From the NCBI GenBank assembly GCA_964605385.1, contig CAZSCK010000041.1:1-23674 (forward strand): 23,674 nt of DNA. The letters run 5' to 3'. Positions 22,669 through 23,674 of the stretch are shown here, in pieces; the stretch's first letter is position 1; each line of letters starts with the position of its first letter. Source of the DNA: JAGLTQ01 sp964605385 (GTDB taxonomy: Bacteria > Pseudomonadota > Gammaproteobacteria > UBA6429 > Thiohalophilaceae). A model generated the notes under the pieces. The model saw only the letters and a program-made list of their open reading frames with translations, searched no databases and was not told the origin of the DNA. The translations under genes and the position numbers were made by a program.

Positions 22669-23674
22669 TTGGCAGAAGAAGAAACAAAACCACGTATTTT
22701 AGCGGTTGATGATTCCCGTGTAATGCGTCGTGCAATGTCTAAAATTCTTAGCAAAGATTATGATGTTGTTGAAGCTGAAAATGGTGAAGATGCATGGACC
22801 ATATTATTAAATGATGATTCTATTCAGGTTATATTTACTGATCTAAGTATGCCTTTTCTTGATGGCTACGGCTTACTTGAACGCATACGCTCATCAGATG
22901 ATCCACATCTAAATGAAACACCAGTTATTATTATTACCGGTAAAGAAGATGACGAAGGTGCAAAACAGGAAGCCTTTGATAAAGGCGCGAATGATTTTAT
23001 AACAAAACCATTTGATTCAATTCAATTACAAGCACGTGCCAAAGCACACATAACATTTAAACAAACCAGCACCAAACTCACTGAAGCTTCTGACAAACTC
23101 GAACGCCAGGCCACAATTGATGAAACAACAGGCTTAGGTGGACAACGTTATTTTTGTAAAGTTGGTGAAGAAACCCTTTCTTATGCTAGCCGGCATAACG
23201 GACAATTTATTATTATCCGTATGGATATTGATGAATTTAATAATCTTTTTATCAAGCATGGTAAAAATATTATGGATTCTATACTTCATTCTATCGGTAA
23301 AAAATTCTCTAACCTTGTGCGACAAGAAGATACTATTGCGCGAATTGGTGTATCAAAATTTGCATTAATTCTGAAAGAGACGGCATTAAAAGAAGCAGAA
23401 GTTCTCGCGGATCGTATTCGTTCAGAAATAAAAAACATGTCCTTCAAGCTTCCTGATAATGGGGGGATTATTAATCTCACGGTTAGTGCTGGACTTTATG
23501 AACCTGAATTAATACCAGATCTTACATTTAAACAACTTATTAGTGAAACTGAAAAGCATTTAACTGAAGCTCAAACTGCTGGCGGAAACCGTATTGTCAC
23601 CCACTCAACAGTCAGTAATATTGATATAGAAAAACCACCTAAAGAAATTAATATTGTTGAATTACTTGAAAAAT
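22669..23674 (+). CDS. Receiver-GGDEF response regulator with degenerate GGDEF motif (3' end beyond window)
   Basis: Open frame to the right edge, 335 codons visible. The start is TTG at 22669 with AGGT six bases upstream; the next upstream in-frame stop is at 22636 and no ATG or GTG lies between. The receiver (about 8-125) has D14, D15, phospho-acceptor D58, T90 and K113. A short helical linker leads to a GGDEF-fold domain beginning TIDETTGLGGQRYF, with DIDEFNNLF matching the metal/substrate region and GGNRI near its end. At the catalytic loop the sequence reads RIGVSKF instead of R-x-GGDEF, so cyclase activity is not expected. The chain continues past the domain with NIDIEKPPKEINIVELLEK, so more of the protein lies outside. 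Confidence 0.86.
   Translation, partial: MAEEETKPRILAVDDSRVMRRAMSKILSKDYDVVEAENGEDAWTILLNDDSIQVIFTDLSMPFLDGYGLLERIRSSDDPHLNETPVIIITGKEDDEGAKQEAFDKGANDFITKPFDSIQLQARAKAHITFKQTSTKLTEASDKLERQATIDETTGLGGQRYFCKVGEETLSYASRHNGQFIIIRMDIDEFNNLFIKHGKNIMDSILHSIGKKFSNLVRQEDTIARIGVSKFALILKETALKEAEVLADRIRSEIKNMSFKLPDNGGIINLTVSAGLYEPELIPDLTFKQLISETEKHLTEAQTAGGNRIVTHSTVSNIDIEKPPKEINIVELLEK

Noticed and set aside
1..23674. CRISPR array, tRNA/rRNA genes, transposase or phage genes
   Set aside because: No regularly spaced direct repeats, cloverleaf with CCA-type end, DDE/serine/tyrosine recombinase motif or phage structural protein was recognised.

Overview
The window looks like chromosome from an AT-rich gammaproteobacterium. 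The best evidence is conserved gene order. leuS-lptE-holA ... nadD-rsfS-rlmH and miaB-phoH(ybeZ)-ybeY-corC(ybeX)-lnt are the classical gammaproteobacterial clusters, a ybeL-type zinc-ribbon gene sits divergently beside leuS as in Escherichia coli, and proA lies just before nadD as in Pseudomonas. A genus cannot be named from sequence alone; a marine Thiotrichales/Methylophaga-like lineage is only a guess.

Layout. (1) 51-7230, minus strand: leuS, lptE, holA, proA, nadD, rsfS, rlmH, a housekeeping block for translation, LPS export, replication, proline and NAD synthesis and ribosome control. Two different palindromic repeat elements interrupt it, after leuS and after holA. (2) 7359-10895, plus strand: a ybeL-type gene with an FNR-like box and a good sigma70 promoter, an HPP-family membrane protein, then a compact unit of truncated haemoglobin, [2Fe-2S]/FAD/NAD(P)H reductase and NsrR repressor. 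A near-perfect NsrR-type palindrome lies in front of the haemoglobin gene. This is the most interesting part: it reads as a split, flavohaemoglobin-like nitric oxide detoxification system under its own NO sensor. (3) 10963-17243, minus strand: miaB-phoH-ybeY-corC-lnt with tight or overlapping joints, followed by an FkbM-like methyltransferase gene that looks like an addition at the end of the operon. (4) 17509-23674: a receiver/RsbW-like ATPase protein, amtB with a cluster of NtrC-like sites, mazG, a third palindromic element, an HDOD protein, an exported leucine-rich-repeat-variant protein, and a receiver-GGDEF protein with a degenerate GGDEF motif that runs off the right edge.

No tRNA, rRNA, CRISPR array, transposase or phage gene was recognised. 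No gene-free stretch exceeds 300 bases; the intergenic gaps hold the promoters, operators, terminator and three structured repeats listed below.
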